From: Acidovorax sp. SCN 68-22
GTDB lineage: Bacteria; Pseudomonadota; Gammaproteobacteria; Burkholderiales; Burkholderiaceae_C
Direction of reading: 5' to 3'
Assembly: GCA_001724785.1 (NCBI GenBank)
Contig: MEDL01000011.1
Span: 1 to 36,843, forward strand
Length of the DNA stretch: 36,843 nt
A program made the position numbers and the translations under genes. The notes below the pieces were generated by a model. The model was not told the DNA's origin. It worked only from the letters and a program-made list of their open reading frames with translations, and ran no database searches. Below, in pieces: positions 14,162-23,419 of this stretch; the stretch's first letter is position 1, and the number at the start of each line of letters is the position of its first letter.

Positions 14162-16725
14162 CCTTCGGCGCAGCGGCGCGCCAGGTGCGCCAGGGCTTCT
14201 TCCACCTGGTCGACCAGCACCAGGCACAGGTCGCCGGGCGCCAGGCGCGCCAGCGCGGCGTCGATGGCGGTGAATTCGCCGCGGATTTCCTCCACATGCC
14301 GGGTGCGGCTGGCGCCGGCCAGGCCTTCGCGCAGCAGGCGCATCACTTCGCCGTCGGCGCGGCCGCGCTGGGCGGCGTCCTGGTAGAGCAGCACGTCGTC
14401 GAAAGCCGCGCCCAGGATGACGGTCTGTGCGCGGATGTCCTCGTCGCGCCGGTCGCCGGCGCCGCTGATGACCACGCTGCGGCGCTTGGCAGGCAGCGCG
14501 TCCACGGCGCCCACCAGGGCGCGCATGGCGTCGGGGTTGTGGCCGTAGTCGGCAATGACGGTGGCGCCGCGGTAGTCCATCAGGTTGAAGCGGCCGGGGG
14601 CGTTGTCGCTGTCGTTGACGAAGCCCGAGAGGCCCCGGCGGATCGTCTCCCACGACAGCCCCGCGCCCCAGGCGGCAGCCACCGAGGCCATGACGTTCTC
14701 GACCTGAAAGCCGATTTTCCCGTTGCGCGTGATCGGCACGTCGCGCAGGTGGATCGCCTCGCGCCACGAACCTTCGGCCGCCACGACCGAGTCGCCATCG
14801 ACATACACCGAGCGGTTGCCCTGGGCGCGGTGCGTGGCCATCACCGGGTGGTGGCGGTCGGCGGCGAAGAAGATGATCTTGCCCGGGCAGGCGGGCGCCA
14901 TGGCGGCGACGATGGGGTCGGCCGCATTGAGCACGGCGTAGCCTTCCGGGGCGACGTTCTGGACGATCACGCGTTTCAGGACCGCCAGGTCTTCCACCGT
15001 GGTGATGAAGTTCAGGCCCAGGTGGTCGCCCTCGCCGATGTTGGTCACCACGGCGACCTGGCAGCGGTCGAACCCGAGGCCTTCGCGCAGGATGCCGCCG
15101 CGCGCCGTCTCGAAGACGGCGGCGTCCACCTCGGGGTGCAGCAGCACGTTGCGCGCGCTCTTCGGGCCCGAGCAGTCGCCGCTGTCGATCTGGCGGCCGT
15201 TGACGTACACGCCGTCGGTGTTGGTCATGCCGACGCGCAGCCCCTGGGCGGCAAACAGGTGCGCGATCAGCCGCGCCGTGGTCGTCTTGCCGTTGGTGCC
15301 GGTGACGGCCACCACCGGGATGCGCCCGTCGTTGCCGGGCGGAAAGACCAGGTCCACCATGGCCTGGCCGATGGCGCGCGGCTTGCCGTACGAGGGTGCC
15401 AGGTGCATGCGCAGGCCGGGAGCGGCGTTGACTTCGACGATGCCGCCGTTTTGCTCCTCGATCGGGTGCAGCACGCTTTCGCAGACCAGGTCGACGCCGC
15501 AGATGTGCAGGCCGACCATCTGCGCCGCCGCCACGGCGCGTGCCGCCACGTCGGGGTGCACGTCGTCGGTCACGTCGGTGGCCGAGCCACCGGTGGAGAG
15601 GTTGGCGTTGTTGCGCAGGATGATGCGCTGGCCCTTGGGCGGGACGGAGTCGGGCGTCATGCCCTGGGCCGCAAGCCGCGCCAGGGCGATGTCGTCGAGG
15701 CGAATCTTGGTCAGCGAGGTGGCGTGGCCCTCGCCCCGGCGCGGGTCGAGGTTGACCAGGTCGACCAGTTCGCGCACGGTGTGGATGTCGTCGCCCAGGA
15801 CCTGCGGCGGCTCGCGCCGCGCGGCGGCAGCGAGCTGGTTGCCGACCACCAGCAGGCGGAAGTCGTGCCCCGGCAGGAAGCGTTCGACCATGACTTCGCC
15901 GTACTCGGCGGCGACGCGAAACGCCTCATCGAGCTGGGCGCGCTCGGTGATGTTCACCGTCACGCCCTTGCCCTGGTTGCCGTCCTGCGGCTTGACGACC
16001 ACCGGCAGGCCGACTTCGAGTGCCACGGCCCAGGCGTCGTCCGCATCGCTGGCTGGCCGGCCGAGCGGGACAGGCACGCCGGCGGCGTGCAGCAGGCGTT
16101 TGGTGAGGTCTTTGTCCTGGGCAATGGACTCGGCCACGGCGCTGGTGGCGTCGACCTCGGCGGCCTGGATGCGGCGCTGGCGCGAGCCCCAGCCGAACTG
16201 CACCAGGCTGCCCTGCGTCAGGCGCCGCCAGGGGATGCCGCGCGCGGCGGCCGCTTCCACGATGGCGCCGGTGCTCGGCCCCAGGCGCTCTTCCTCGTCG
16301 AGTTCGCGCAGGTGCGCCACGACGGCGTCGCAGTCGAAGGCGCCGCCCTGCTGGGCCGCTGCGATCAAGGACTGGGCGTCCTGGAAGGCCTGGCGCCCCA
16401 CGGCTTCTTCGGTGTATTCGACGATGACCTGGAACACCCCTGCTTCGGGCGTGTGCGCCGTCCGGCTGAAGGTGACGGGGCAGCCGGCCTGCGCCTGCAG
16501 AGCCAGCGCGGCCGATTGCAGCACATGGGCCAGCGAGATGTCGCTCTCGCTGCCTTCGGGGAGCAGGGCGCCGATGGCCGGGAACAGGGCGCGCAGGCGC
16601 GCTTCGAAGCCGGCGATCTGGGCCATCGCCAGTTCGCCCTGGGTGCAGCGCACCACCGCTTCGATGGCGGTGTTGCGGCTCCACAGGTTGGGGCCGCGCA
16701 GGGCCCGGATACGGGATACATCCAT
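14158..16725 (-). CDS. cphA: Cyanophycin synthetase (complete active type)
   Basis: An 855-residue cytoplasmic enzyme that polymerises aspartate and arginine into multi-L-arginyl-poly-L-aspartate, a nitrogen store. The N-terminal domain spans about 1-160. The ATP-grasp domain (about 200-465, with VVVKPQDGNQGKGV and GGIVEVNAAPGLRMH) adds Asp. The Mur-ligase-like domain with an intact P-loop GTNGKTT (476-482) adds Arg, and ADYGHNPDAM lies in its C-terminal part. The length matches CphA1 enzymes. It starts 27 bp after the stop of the cphA' paralogue and overlaps creA by 4 bp, so cphA', cphA and creA form one operon. Confidence 0.93.
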   Translation of the reverse strand: MDVSRIRALRGPNLWSRNTAIEAVVRCTQGELAMAQIAGFEARLRALFPAIGALLPEGSESDISLAHVLQSAALALQAQAGCPVTFSRTAHTPEAGVFQVIVEYTEEAVGRQAFQDAQSLIAAAQQGGAFDCDAVVAHLRELDEEERLGPSTGAIVEAAAARGIPWRRLTQGSLVQFGWGSRQRRIQAAEVDATSAVAESIAQDKDLTKRLLHAAGVPVPLGRPASDADDAWAVALEVGLPVVVKPQDGNQGKGVTVNITERAQLDEAFRVAAEYGEVMVERFLPGHDFRLLVVGNQLAAAARREPPQVLGDDIHTVRELVDLVNLDPRRGEGHATSLTKIRLDDIALARLAAQGMTPDSVPPKGQRIILRNNANLSTGGSATDVTDDVHPDVAARAVAAAQMVGLHICGVDLVCESVLHPIEEQNGGIVEVNAAPGLRMHLAPSYGKPRAIGQAMVDLVFPPGNDGRIPVVAVTGTNGKTTTARLIAHLFAAQGLRVGMTNTDGVYVNGRQIDSGDCSGPKSARNVLLHPEVDAAVFETARGGILREGLGFDRCQVAVVTNIGEGDHLGLNFITTVEDLAVLKRVIVQNVAPEGYAVLNAADPIVAAMAPACPGKIIFFAADRHHPVMATHRAQGNRSVYVDGDSVVAAEGSWREAIHLRDVPITRNGKIGFQVENVMASVAAAWGAGLSWETIRRGLSGFVNDSDNAPGRFNLMDYRGATVIADYGHNPDAMRALVGAVDALPAKRRSVVISGAGDRRDEDIRAQTVILGAAFDDVLLYQDAAQRGRADGEVMRLLREGLAGASRTRHVEEIRGEFTAIDAALARLAPGDLCLVLVDQVEEALAHLARRCAEG

Positions 16726-16752
16726 GGAAAGCTTTCGGTGGGCGGTGCGGGT

Positions 16753-18981
16753 TCAGAGCGGCAGCACGGGAATGCGCGGCGCGCTGCCGGCTGCGGCGCC
16801 CGGCTCGAAGGTCTTGATGCCAGCGGCGATCAGGTCGGGGGCGATGTCCAGCGCCCAGGCCGCGCCTATGGCCGCCAGGAGCGCGGGCACGGGTACGGGC
16901 GCGGCGCCGTGGCCCTGGGTGAGGCGGGTGAGTTCGCCCAGGGTCTTTTCGCTCGCGCCCTGCGCCAGCACCACCTGGCCGGCTTGCAGGAACACCGCGC
17001 GGCCGTGGTCCTTGGCGCGGTGCGCGGCCACGGCGGCGCTGCGCGCGTCGCTGGACGTCAGCACCACGGCGCCGTCGCACAGGGCGGCCAGTTCGGCGAC
17101 CTCGGCCTCGTCGGCATTAAGTACGGCGGCGCCGCTGGCCAGCACCACGTCCACCTGGGTGCGCAGCACGCGCGGCATCTGCTCGGGGGCGTGCACGTCG
17201 AATTCGGCCAGTGCTTCCCAGCCGTCCATGTCGGTCACCACGCCGACGCTGCAGCGGTCGTAGGCCAGCCCGTCCTGCAGGATGGCGCGGGCGTCGTTCT
17301 CGATCACGGCGGCCTGCACCATCTGGCTGGTGAGCAGGCGCCGCGCGCCTTCCCAGTGGGCGCTGGGGCGTGCGTCCACGCAGCGTTCGTTCAGGAACAG
17401 GCCGTCGCGGCACGCCAGGCCCGTGTAGCGCCCACCCAGGTGCAGCAGCCAGGCCACGAGCCGCGCAATGGTGGCGCTGGCGCGCGTGCCGGCGACGCCG
17501 ACCACCGGAATCCGGCCCACGCTTTCGTCCACCGAGGCGTCGTCGGCGGGCGGAAACAAGTGCTCGGCGATGGCCTGGCCCACCGGGCGCGGTGCGCCGA
17601 TGGCGGGCTTGAGGTGCATCAGCAGCCCAGGGCCGGCGTTCACTTCGACGATGGCGCCGCCCTGCGCGTGCAGCGGCTTGCCGATGTCCTGTGCCACCAT
17701 GTCGATGCCGGCGATGTCCAGGCCCACCACCTTGGCGGCCAGCTGGGCGATGTAGGCCACTTCCGGATGGACTTCGTCGGTGCAGTCCACCGCCACGTTG
17801 CCGTTGCGCTGGATGACGACCTGGCGGCCGGCGGCGGGGACGGAATCGGCGCCCAGGTCCTGTCGCTTGAGTTCAAGCTGCACCTTGGCGTCCTGCGTCA
17901 GGTCGATGATCTCCAGCGGATATTCCTCCTCGTAGCCGCGGCGCGGGTCGGAGTTGAGCTGGCTGTCGATGAGTTCCTGGACGGTGGAGCGGCCGTTGCC
18001 GGTGATGCTGACCACCTCGCCGCGCGCGGCGGCCGCCACCTTGCCGCCGACCACCAGGATGCGGTGCTCGTCGCCGGGGATGAAGCGCTCGACCATGACC
18101 TCGCTGCCCTCGGGCTCGGCGACGTGCCAGGCGGCCTCGATGTCCTCGCGCTTGCGCAGGTCGAGCGACACCCCGCGCGCGTGGTTGCCATCCGAGGGCT
18201 TGACGACCACGGGCAGGCCGATGTCCTGCGCCGCCTCCCAGGCCGCTTCGGGGCTGTCCACCACCCGGCCTTCGGGGACGGGAACGCCGCAGGCCTTGAG
18301 CAGGCTCTTGGTCAGGTCCTTGTCGCTGGCGATGCCTTCGGCGATGGCGCTGGTGAATTCGGTCTCGGCCGTCCAGATGCGCCGCTGCGCCGCGCCGTAG
18401 CCCAATTGCACCAGGTTGCCGTCGTTCAGGCGGATGTGCGGAATGCCCCGGTCGGCGGCGGCGGTGACGATGCACGCCGTGCTCGGGCCGAGGTAGCGGT
18501 CATCGACCACTGTGCGCACGCGCGCCACCGCGGCGTTCACGTCGAAGGGCCGGTCGTTGATGGCGGCCATGATCAGCGCATGCCCTTCGGTCAGGGCGCT
18601 GCGGGCGACCTGCTCTTCGCGGGCCCGGAACACCATGCGGTAGACGCCCGGCCGCGAGGTGCTGCGTGTCTGCCCGAAGCCCGTCGGCATGCCCGCCAGG
18701 TTGAGCAGTTCGATGACCACATGCTCCAGCACGTGGCCGCACCAGGTGCCTTCCTGCAGGCGCTGCAGGAAGCCGCCGCGTTCGCCCACGCCGCAGTGGT
18801 GTTCGACCAGCGCGGGCAGCCAGGCGGTGAGGCGCTCGTTGAAGCCGGGCAGCTGGTGCGAAGGGTGGTCTTCGAGCGCGCCGAGATCGAGCCAGACTTC
18901 CAACACGGGGCGGTAGGTCCAGATGTTCGGGCCGCGCAGGTAGTGGATGCGCAGCAGGGCGATGTCATTAAAAGCGGTCAT
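16753..18981 (-). CDS. cphA': Second cyanophycin synthetase paralogue with degenerate Mur-ligase P-loop
   Basis: A 742-residue paralogue of the following cphA. The N-terminal and ATP-grasp regions are well kept (IPHIRLNDGNLVQLGYG, VVVKPSDGNHARGV, GGAIVEVNAGPGLLMH). The Mur-ligase P-loop, which should be GTNGKTT, reads GTRASAT at 498-504, losing the ATP-binding lysine, and the C-terminal domain is about 110 residues shorter. From CphA biochemistry this should keep the Asp-adding ATP-grasp site and lose the Arg-adding site. It might act with the intact CphA or on preformed dipeptides, as cyanobacterial CphA2 does. It is first in the operon. ATG 18981 begins directly at the conserved N-terminus. 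Confidence 0.9.
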   Translation of the reverse strand: MTAFNDIALLRIHYLRGPNIWTYRPVLEVWLDLGALEDHPSHQLPGFNERLTAWLPALVEHHCGVGERGGFLQRLQEGTWCGHVLEHVVIELLNLAGMPTGFGQTRSTSRPGVYRMVFRAREEQVARSALTEGHALIMAAINDRPFDVNAAVARVRTVVDDRYLGPSTACIVTAAADRGIPHIRLNDGNLVQLGYGAAQRRIWTAETEFTSAIAEGIASDKDLTKSLLKACGVPVPEGRVVDSPEAAWEAAQDIGLPVVVKPSDGNHARGVSLDLRKREDIEAAWHVAEPEGSEVMVERFIPGDEHRILVVGGKVAAAARGEVVSITGNGRSTVQELIDSQLNSDPRRGYEEEYPLEIIDLTQDAKVQLELKRQDLGADSVPAAGRQVVIQRNGNVAVDCTDEVHPEVAYIAQLAAKVVGLDIAGIDMVAQDIGKPLHAQGGAIVEVNAGPGLLMHLKPAIGAPRPVGQAIAEHLFPPADDASVDESVGRIPVVGVAGTRASATIARLVAWLLHLGGRYTGLACRDGLFLNERCVDARPSAHWEGARRLLTSQMVQAAVIENDARAILQDGLAYDRCSVGVVTDMDGWEALAEFDVHAPEQMPRVLRTQVDVVLASGAAVLNADEAEVAELAALCDGAVVLTSSDARSAAVAAHRAKDHGRAVFLQAGQVVLAQGASEKTLGELTRLTQGHGAAPVPVPALLAAIGAAWALDIAPDLIAAGIKTFEPGAAAGSAPRIPVLPL

Positions 18982-19156
18982 GGGTCGGCGCCGGGGGCGC
19001 GTGGTGCGTTGTGGGCGGGCGCTGCGGCCGTGCCGGGGCGCGCCAGAAGGCATGGATGCAAGCATACCGTCGCCGGCTGGCTGCGTGTTTGGGGGAAAAT
19101 TCGGCTGCGGCCACCGTGTTGGCTGTTCTGCGCACTGGGCGCTCAATCAAATCAAG
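18982..19156. other. Divergent intergenic region between cphA' and the ABC exporter
   Basis: A 175-bp GC-rich gap that must hold promoters for both divergent cyanophycin transcripts. No consensus promoter, operator dyad or terminator could be picked out by eye. Confidence 0.4.
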
Positions 19157-21469
19157 ATGCAACATCACCACCGTGCGGCAGAACCTGGCGCCGCGCCCCG
19201 CCCTTTGGAGGCAGAACTCAGCCGCCGGCTCGCGCCCAATGAAAACGTGCTCGCCAGCCTGCAGGTTGACCTGAGCGGGACCTTGCATTTTGCGCACGGC
19301 CTGCTGGCGTTGACCAGCCAGCGCCTGCTGGCCTGCACCGAGGGGGGCGAGTGGCGCGAATGGGCGCTGGCGCCGGGCCTGGGCATGCGCCTGCTCGACC
19401 ACGGCGGTGTCGGCACGCTGGAACTGCACGACGACCGTGGGCGCCTGGCGTTCTGGCATTTCACCCTGGCCCGCAACCCGCAGGCGCAGCGCCTGGCGCG
19501 GCAGTTCGAGCTGCGCACCGTGCAGATCGTGCGGGGCGGTCTGGACCAGGGCGCGGCGCCCGACGACGAGGCACTGTGCCCGGTATGCCACACCGAGATG
19601 CCGGCGGACGCCGAGGAATGCCCGGTCTGCGCCCGTGCCCAGCCGCCGCTCCCATCTACCTGGGTGTTGCTGCGCCTGTGGCGCTTCGCGCGTCCCTACA
19701 AGAAGCAGCTGGCGGCCGGTTTCGCGCTGACCCTGGCGTCGACCGCCGCCACGCTGGTGCCACCGTACCTGACCATCCCCCTGATGGACGACATCCTGAT
19801 CCCGTTCCAGAACGGCCAGCAGATCGAACCGTCGCTGGTGCTGCTGTACCTCGGGGGGCTGCTGGCCGCCGCGCTGCTCGCTTGGGGCCTGGGCTGGGCG
19901 CGCACCTACATCCTGGCGCTGGTGTCCGAGCGCATCGGCGCGGATTTGCGCACCACCACCTACGAGCACCTGCTGCGCTTGTCGCTCGACTACTTCGGTG
20001 GCAAGCGCACCGGCGATCTGATGGCGCGGATCGGCTCGGAGACCGACCGCATCAACGTCTTCCTCTCCCTGCACGCGCTCGATTTCCTCACCGACGTGCT
20101 GATGATCTGCATGACGGCGGCGATCCTGTTTTCCATCAACCCCTGGCTGGCGCTCGTCACCCTGGTCCCGCTGCCCTTCATCGGCTGGATGATCCACACC
20201 GTGCGCGACCGCCTGCGCACCGGCTTCGAGAAGATCGACCGGGTGTGGAGCGAGGTCACCAACGTGCTCGCCGACACCATTCCCGGCATCCGCGTGGTCA
20301 AGGCCTTTGCCCAGGAAAAGCGCGAGGCGCGCCGCTTTCACGACGCCAACCAGCACAACCTGCAGGTCAACGACAAGCTGAACAAGACCTGGTCGCTGTT
20401 CACGCCGACAGTCTCGTTGTTGACCGAAATCGGCCTGCTGGTGGTCTGGGGCTTCGGCATCTGGCTGGTGTCCAAAAGCCAGATCACGGTCGGCGTGCTG
20501 ACCGCGTTCATCGCCTACATCGGCCGGTTCTATGGTCGGCTCGATTCCATGAGCCGCATCGTCTCCGTCACGCAGAAGGCGGCGGCGGGCGCCAAGCGCA
20601 TCTTCGACATCCTGGACCACGTGAGCAACGTGCCCGAGCCGGCGAACCCGGTGCGCATGGAGCGCGTGCAAGGGGCGATCGGCCTGCGCGGCGTGGGTTT
20701 CCGCTATGGCAGCCGCGCGGTCATCAAGCACCTGGACCTGGACATCCGCCCCGGTGAAATGATCGGCCTGGTCGGGCACAGCGGCTCGGGCAAGAGCACG
20801 CTGGTGAACCTGATCTGCCGCTTCTACGACGTGACCGAGGGCGCGATTGCGCTCGACGGCACCGACATCCGGCGCTTTGCGCTCGCCGACTACCGGCGGC
20901 AGATCGGCCTGGTGCTGCAGGAGCCCTTCCTGTTCTTCGGCACCATCGCCGAGAACATCGCCTACGGCAAACCCGACGCCACGCGCGCCGAGATCGTCGC
21001 CGCCGCGCGCGCGGCGCACGCGCACGAGTTCATCCTGCGCCTGCCGCACGGCTACGACTCGCTGGTCGGCGAGCGCGGCCAGGGGCTCTCGGGGGGCGAA
21101 CGCCAGCGCATCAGCATCGCACGCGCGCTGCTGATCGACCCGCGCATCCTGATCCTGGACGAAGCCACCTCGGCCGTGGACACCGAAACCGAGAAGGAAA
21201 TCCAGCGGGCGCTGGACAACCTGGTCCAGGGCCGCACCACGATCGCCATCGCGCACCGGCTCTCCACCTTGCGCAAGGCCGACCGCTTGGTGGTCATGGA
21301 CCGCGGAGAAATCGTCGAGGTCGGCCCGCACGACGCCCTGATGGCGCGGCGCGGCGCCTACTGGCGCCTGTACGAGGCGCAGGCGCGGCGTGCCGAGGAG
21401 GATGCGCAGGCGGCCGGCGTGTTGCCCGAAAACCTGGCGCACAGCGCCCACCCGGCGGGGCAGGAATGA
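19157..21469 (+). CDS. Cyanophycin-associated ABC transporter with N-terminal zinc ribbon
   Basis: A 770-residue half-transporter of the exporter type. Unusually it begins with about 165 soluble residues ending in a zinc-ribbon motif, CPVC-N10-CPVC (C141, C144, C155, C158). Six membrane segments follow (about 185-460). The ATPase domain has Walker A GHSGSGKST at 540-548, signature LSGGERQ at 644-650 and Walker B ILILDEATSA soon after. It presumably works as a homodimer in the inner membrane. The substrate is unknown. Its place divergent from cphA'-cphA, coupled to a DUF1854 gene, is a known conserved arrangement in cyanophycin loci. ATG 19157 was chosen just before the conserved N-terminal domain; the ribosome site is weak. 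Confidence 0.9.
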   Translation: MQHHHRAAEPGAAPRPLEAELSRRLAPNENVLASLQVDLSGTLHFAHGLLALTSQRLLACTEGGEWREWALAPGLGMRLLDHGGVGTLELHDDRGRLAFWHFTLARNPQAQRLARQFELRTVQIVRGGLDQGAAPDDEALCPVCHTEMPADAEECPVCARAQPPLPSTWVLLRLWRFARPYKKQLAAGFALTLASTAATLVPPYLTIPLMDDILIPFQNGQQIEPSLVLLYLGGLLAAALLAWGLGWARTYILALVSERIGADLRTTTYEHLLRLSLDYFGGKRTGDLMARIGSETDRINVFLSLHALDFLTDVLMICMTAAILFSINPWLALVTLVPLPFIGWMIHTVRDRLRTGFEKIDRVWSEVTNVLADTIPGIRVVKAFAQEKREARRFHDANQHNLQVNDKLNKTWSLFTPTVSLLTEIGLLVVWGFGIWLVSKSQITVGVLTAFIAYIGRFYGRLDSMSRIVSVTQKAAAGAKRIFDILDHVSNVPEPANPVRMERVQGAIGLRGVGFRYGSRAVIKHLDLDIRPGEMIGLVGHSGSGKSTLVNLICRFYDVTEGAIALDGTDIRRFALADYRRQIGLVLQEPFLFFGTIAENIAYGKPDATRAEIVAAARAAHAHEFILRLPHGYDSLVGERGQGLSGGERQRISIARALLIDPRILILDEATSAVDTETEKEIQRALDNLVQGRTTIAIAHRLSTLRKADRLVVMDRGEIVEVGPHDALMARRGAYWRLYEAQARRAEEDAQAAGVLPENLAHSAHPAGQE

Positions 21470-21939
21470 GCATTTCCAAGATCCAATTGCGTCGTGACGC
21501 CCACGGCAGGCTGCTGCTGACCCTGGCCGATGGCAGCGAACACGCCGGCGTGGTGCCGGTGCGCGCCTTCCCCATCGCGGCGCCGGGCGAGGGCCTCTCG
21601 CTGCTCGGTCAGGACGGGCACGAGCGCCTCTGGGTGGAGCGGCTGGCCGATCTGCCCGCCGCGCTGCGTACGCTGATCGAAGAAGAACTGGCCGTGCGCG
21701 AGTTTGCCCCGGAGATCACGCGCATCGTCTCGGTGTCCGGTTTTGCCACGCCCAGCGTCTGGCAGATCGAGACCGACCGGGGCCGTACCGAGCTGACCTT
21801 GAAGGCCGAGGAGGACATCCGGCGCCTGGCCGGGCGCACGCGCTTGCTGATCGCCAGCGCGGAGGGCGTGCAGTACCGCATTGCCGATACCGGCGCCCTG
21901 GACCGGCATTCGCGGCGTCTTTTGGAGCGGTTTTTGTAG
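21466..21939 (+). CDS. DUF1854 family protein linked to cyanophycin genes
   Basis: A 157-residue soluble protein with no signal peptide, matching the DUF1854 pattern (VRAFPIAAPGEGLSLLGQDGHE, then EITRIVSVSGFATPSVWQIETDRG and LIASAEGVQYRIAD). Its biochemical function is unknown. The ATG overlaps the stop of the ABC exporter gene (ATGA), so the two are translationally coupled and likely form a complex or act together. In other beta-proteobacteria this pair travels with cphA genes. Confidence 0.9.
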   Translation: MSISKIQLRRDAHGRLLLTLADGSEHAGVVPVRAFPIAAPGEGLSLLGQDGHERLWVERLADLPAALRTLIEEELAVREFAPEITRIVSVSGFATPSVWQIETDRGRTELTLKAEEDIRRLAGRTRLLIASAEGVQYRIADTGALDRHSRRLLERFL

Positions 21940-22084
21940 CGCCAGGCGCTTCTTGATAGGGAATTACCCTTGGTTTTGCGGTAATCGGCAGAAAAGGCCT
22001 TAAGTTCCCCCGCTTTTCGCCGAAATGGACGTACGAGATGGGAGGAAACCCGGCTCGCCCCCTCCAAAAACCGAGGCCACTGCC

Positions 22085-22516
22085 ATGCAACTGCCACCTG
22101 TTGATCGATCGACAAGCTGGCGTCCCCAGGGCGCCGATCTCTACTCCACCGGCGCTTCGGGGGCGGTCCCGGTGCGGCCCCCCCACGCGCCCAACCCGGT
22201 GGAATCGATGGACCGGCTGGGTGCAGGCGCCATCGTGAAGACGCCGGAAAAGCCCTCCGACCCCGACCAGGCGAACCGCGACTGGACCGAGGTGGCCGAA
22301 AAAAAGGAAATCGAAAAGCCCCCCGAGCCGCCCAAGGAGCCGCTCTACAAGCAGATGATCGAGTTCATCCAGTCGATGTGGCGCGCCAGCGGCAGCGCCA
22401 TCGAGCTGGCGCAGGACGTCAACAAGACAACGCTCGCCGAGCGCATCGCGCAGCAGGCGAACAACGAACCCCTGACCTACTCCGACCCCAAGGTCAAACG
22501 CACCTCCGGCCTCTGA
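22085..22516 (+). CDS. Conserved hypothetical protein, 143 residues
   Basis: A charged, proline-rich N-terminal half (residues about 1-85, including EKPSDPDQ and KPPEPPKEPLYKQ) is probably disordered. A helical stretch (YKQMIEFIQSMWRASGSAIEL, 87-107) and a tail ending KVKRTSGL follow. There is no signal peptide or membrane segment, and no family was recognised. ATG 22085 has GAGG upstream (GAGGCCACTGCC). It lies 145 bp after the DUF1854 gene on the same strand, so membership of that transcript is possible but not shown. Its stop lies inside the stem-loop shared with the 5'-nucleotidase gene. Confidence 0.7.
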   Translation: MQLPPVDRSTSWRPQGADLYSTGASGAVPVRPPHAPNPVESMDRLGAGAIVKTPEKPSDPDQANRDWTEVAEKKEIEKPPEPPKEPLYKQMIEFIQSMWRASGSAIELAQDVNKTTLAERIAQQANNEPLTYSDPKVKRTSGL

Positions 22517-22539
22517 GCGCCGCGCGCCGGCTCAGAGGC
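22509..22539. terminator. Bidirectional stem-loop containing both convergent stop codons
   Basis: Perfect 10-bp inverted repeat GCCTCTGAGC (22509-22518) and GCTCAGAGGC (22530-22539) with an 11-base GC-rich loop. The TGA of the 143-residue gene (22514-22516) and the stop of the 5'-nucleotidase gene (22532-22534) both sit in the stem. There is no T-run on either side, so termination efficiency is uncertain. Confidence 0.65.
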
Positions 22540-23419
22540 TGCGCACATGCCCGGCCGGAACGTGGCGCGCCGCCGAGTTCACGTGCCCGCTCTGGTCGTC
22601 GAAGAAAAAATCCGGTTCGAATTCCCGCAGGAAGGGGCCTTTTTCCAGGCCACCCAGGAACATGGCTTCGTCCACCGCCAGGTTCCAGCGCATCAGCGTG
22701 TTGATGGCGCGTTCGTGCGCTGGCGCGCTGCGCGCCGTGACGAGCGCGATGCGCAGGCGCATCCCCGACACGTCGGCCTGCTGCTGCAACTGGTGCAGCG
22801 CGGCCAGCAGCGGCTTGAACGGGCCGCCCGAGAGCGGCAGGGCGGCCTTGCTGGTCTCGTGGTCGACGAAGGCTTCCAGCCCGCCCTCCTGGTAGACGCG
22901 TTCGGCCTCGTCCGAGAACAGCACCGCGTCGCCGTCGAAGGCGATGCGCAATTCGTCCGGGTAGTTGATGCCGGCGGCGACCGATTCGGTCAGCACCCGG
23001 GCGGCGGGGAACCCGAGCTGCAGCGCCTCGCCCACGTCGCGCTCATTGGCCGAGAGGAACAGGTGCGCGCCCAGCGGGCGCAAATAGCGGAACGGGTCGC
23101 GCCCCTGCGTGAACACGCCGCGTTCCAGCTGCAGCCCGGCGCTCTCCACCGAGCGGAAGATGCGCAGCGCCGTCACCGGGTCGTTGCGCGAAAGCATCAC
23201 CACTTCCACCCGCTGCGCCGCCGCGCTGTTGAACGCCAGCAGCTTGCGCACCAGCGGGAAGGCGACGCCCGGCCGCGCCGGCACGGCCAGGCGCTCTTGC
23301 TGCAGGCGCATGTAGGCGTGCGGGTTCTCGGCGTCGAAGACGCGGTTCTCTTCCTCGAAGTCGAACAGCGCGCGCGAGGAAATCGCGACAACCAGCTTGT
23401 CGCTCAGGGTCACGCCCAT
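22532..23419 (-). CDS. Cytosolic 5'-nucleotidase (NT5C1-like family)
   Basis: A 295-residue protein of the 5'-nucleotidase family related to animal cytosolic NT5C1 (HAD-like fold). Characteristic segments are LVVAISSRALFDFEEENRVF at the start, RNDPVTALRIFRSVE, LFLSANERDVGEAL, IAFDGDAVLFSDEAE with the acidic metal-site residues, and FFFDDQSGHV near the C-terminus. It should dephosphorylate nucleoside monophosphates in the cytoplasm. ATG 23419 starts just before the first conserved strand; the frame stays open upstream through the non-coding repeat region, which adds no family sequence. It converges on the 143-residue gene. Confidence 0.87.
   Translation of the reverse strand: MGVTLSDKLVVAISSRALFDFEEENRVFDAENPHAYMRLQQERLAVPARPGVAFPLVRKLLAFNSAAAQRVEVVMLSRNDPVTALRIFRSVESAGLQLERGVFTQGRDPFRYLRPLGAHLFLSANERDVGEALQLGFPAARVLTESVAAGINYPDELRIAFDGDAVLFSDEAERVYQEGGLEAFVDHETSKAALPLSGGPFKPLLAALHQLQQQADVSGMRLRIALVTARSAPAHERAINTLMRWNLAVDEAMFLGGLEKGPFLREFEPDFFFDDQSGHVNSAARHVPAGHVRSL

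Noticed and set aside
14116-19242. A 1708-codon open frame on the plus strand opposite both cyanophycin synthetase genes
   Set aside because: It is a GC-driven shadow: Gln/His/Ala/Gly/Val-rich translation with no domain, whereas the minus strand encodes two clear full-length enzymes.
21940-21985. A sixth copy of the dispersed repeat after the DUF1854 gene
   Set aside because: Only short matches (GGCGCTT and TAGGG) are shared; alignment along the full length fails.
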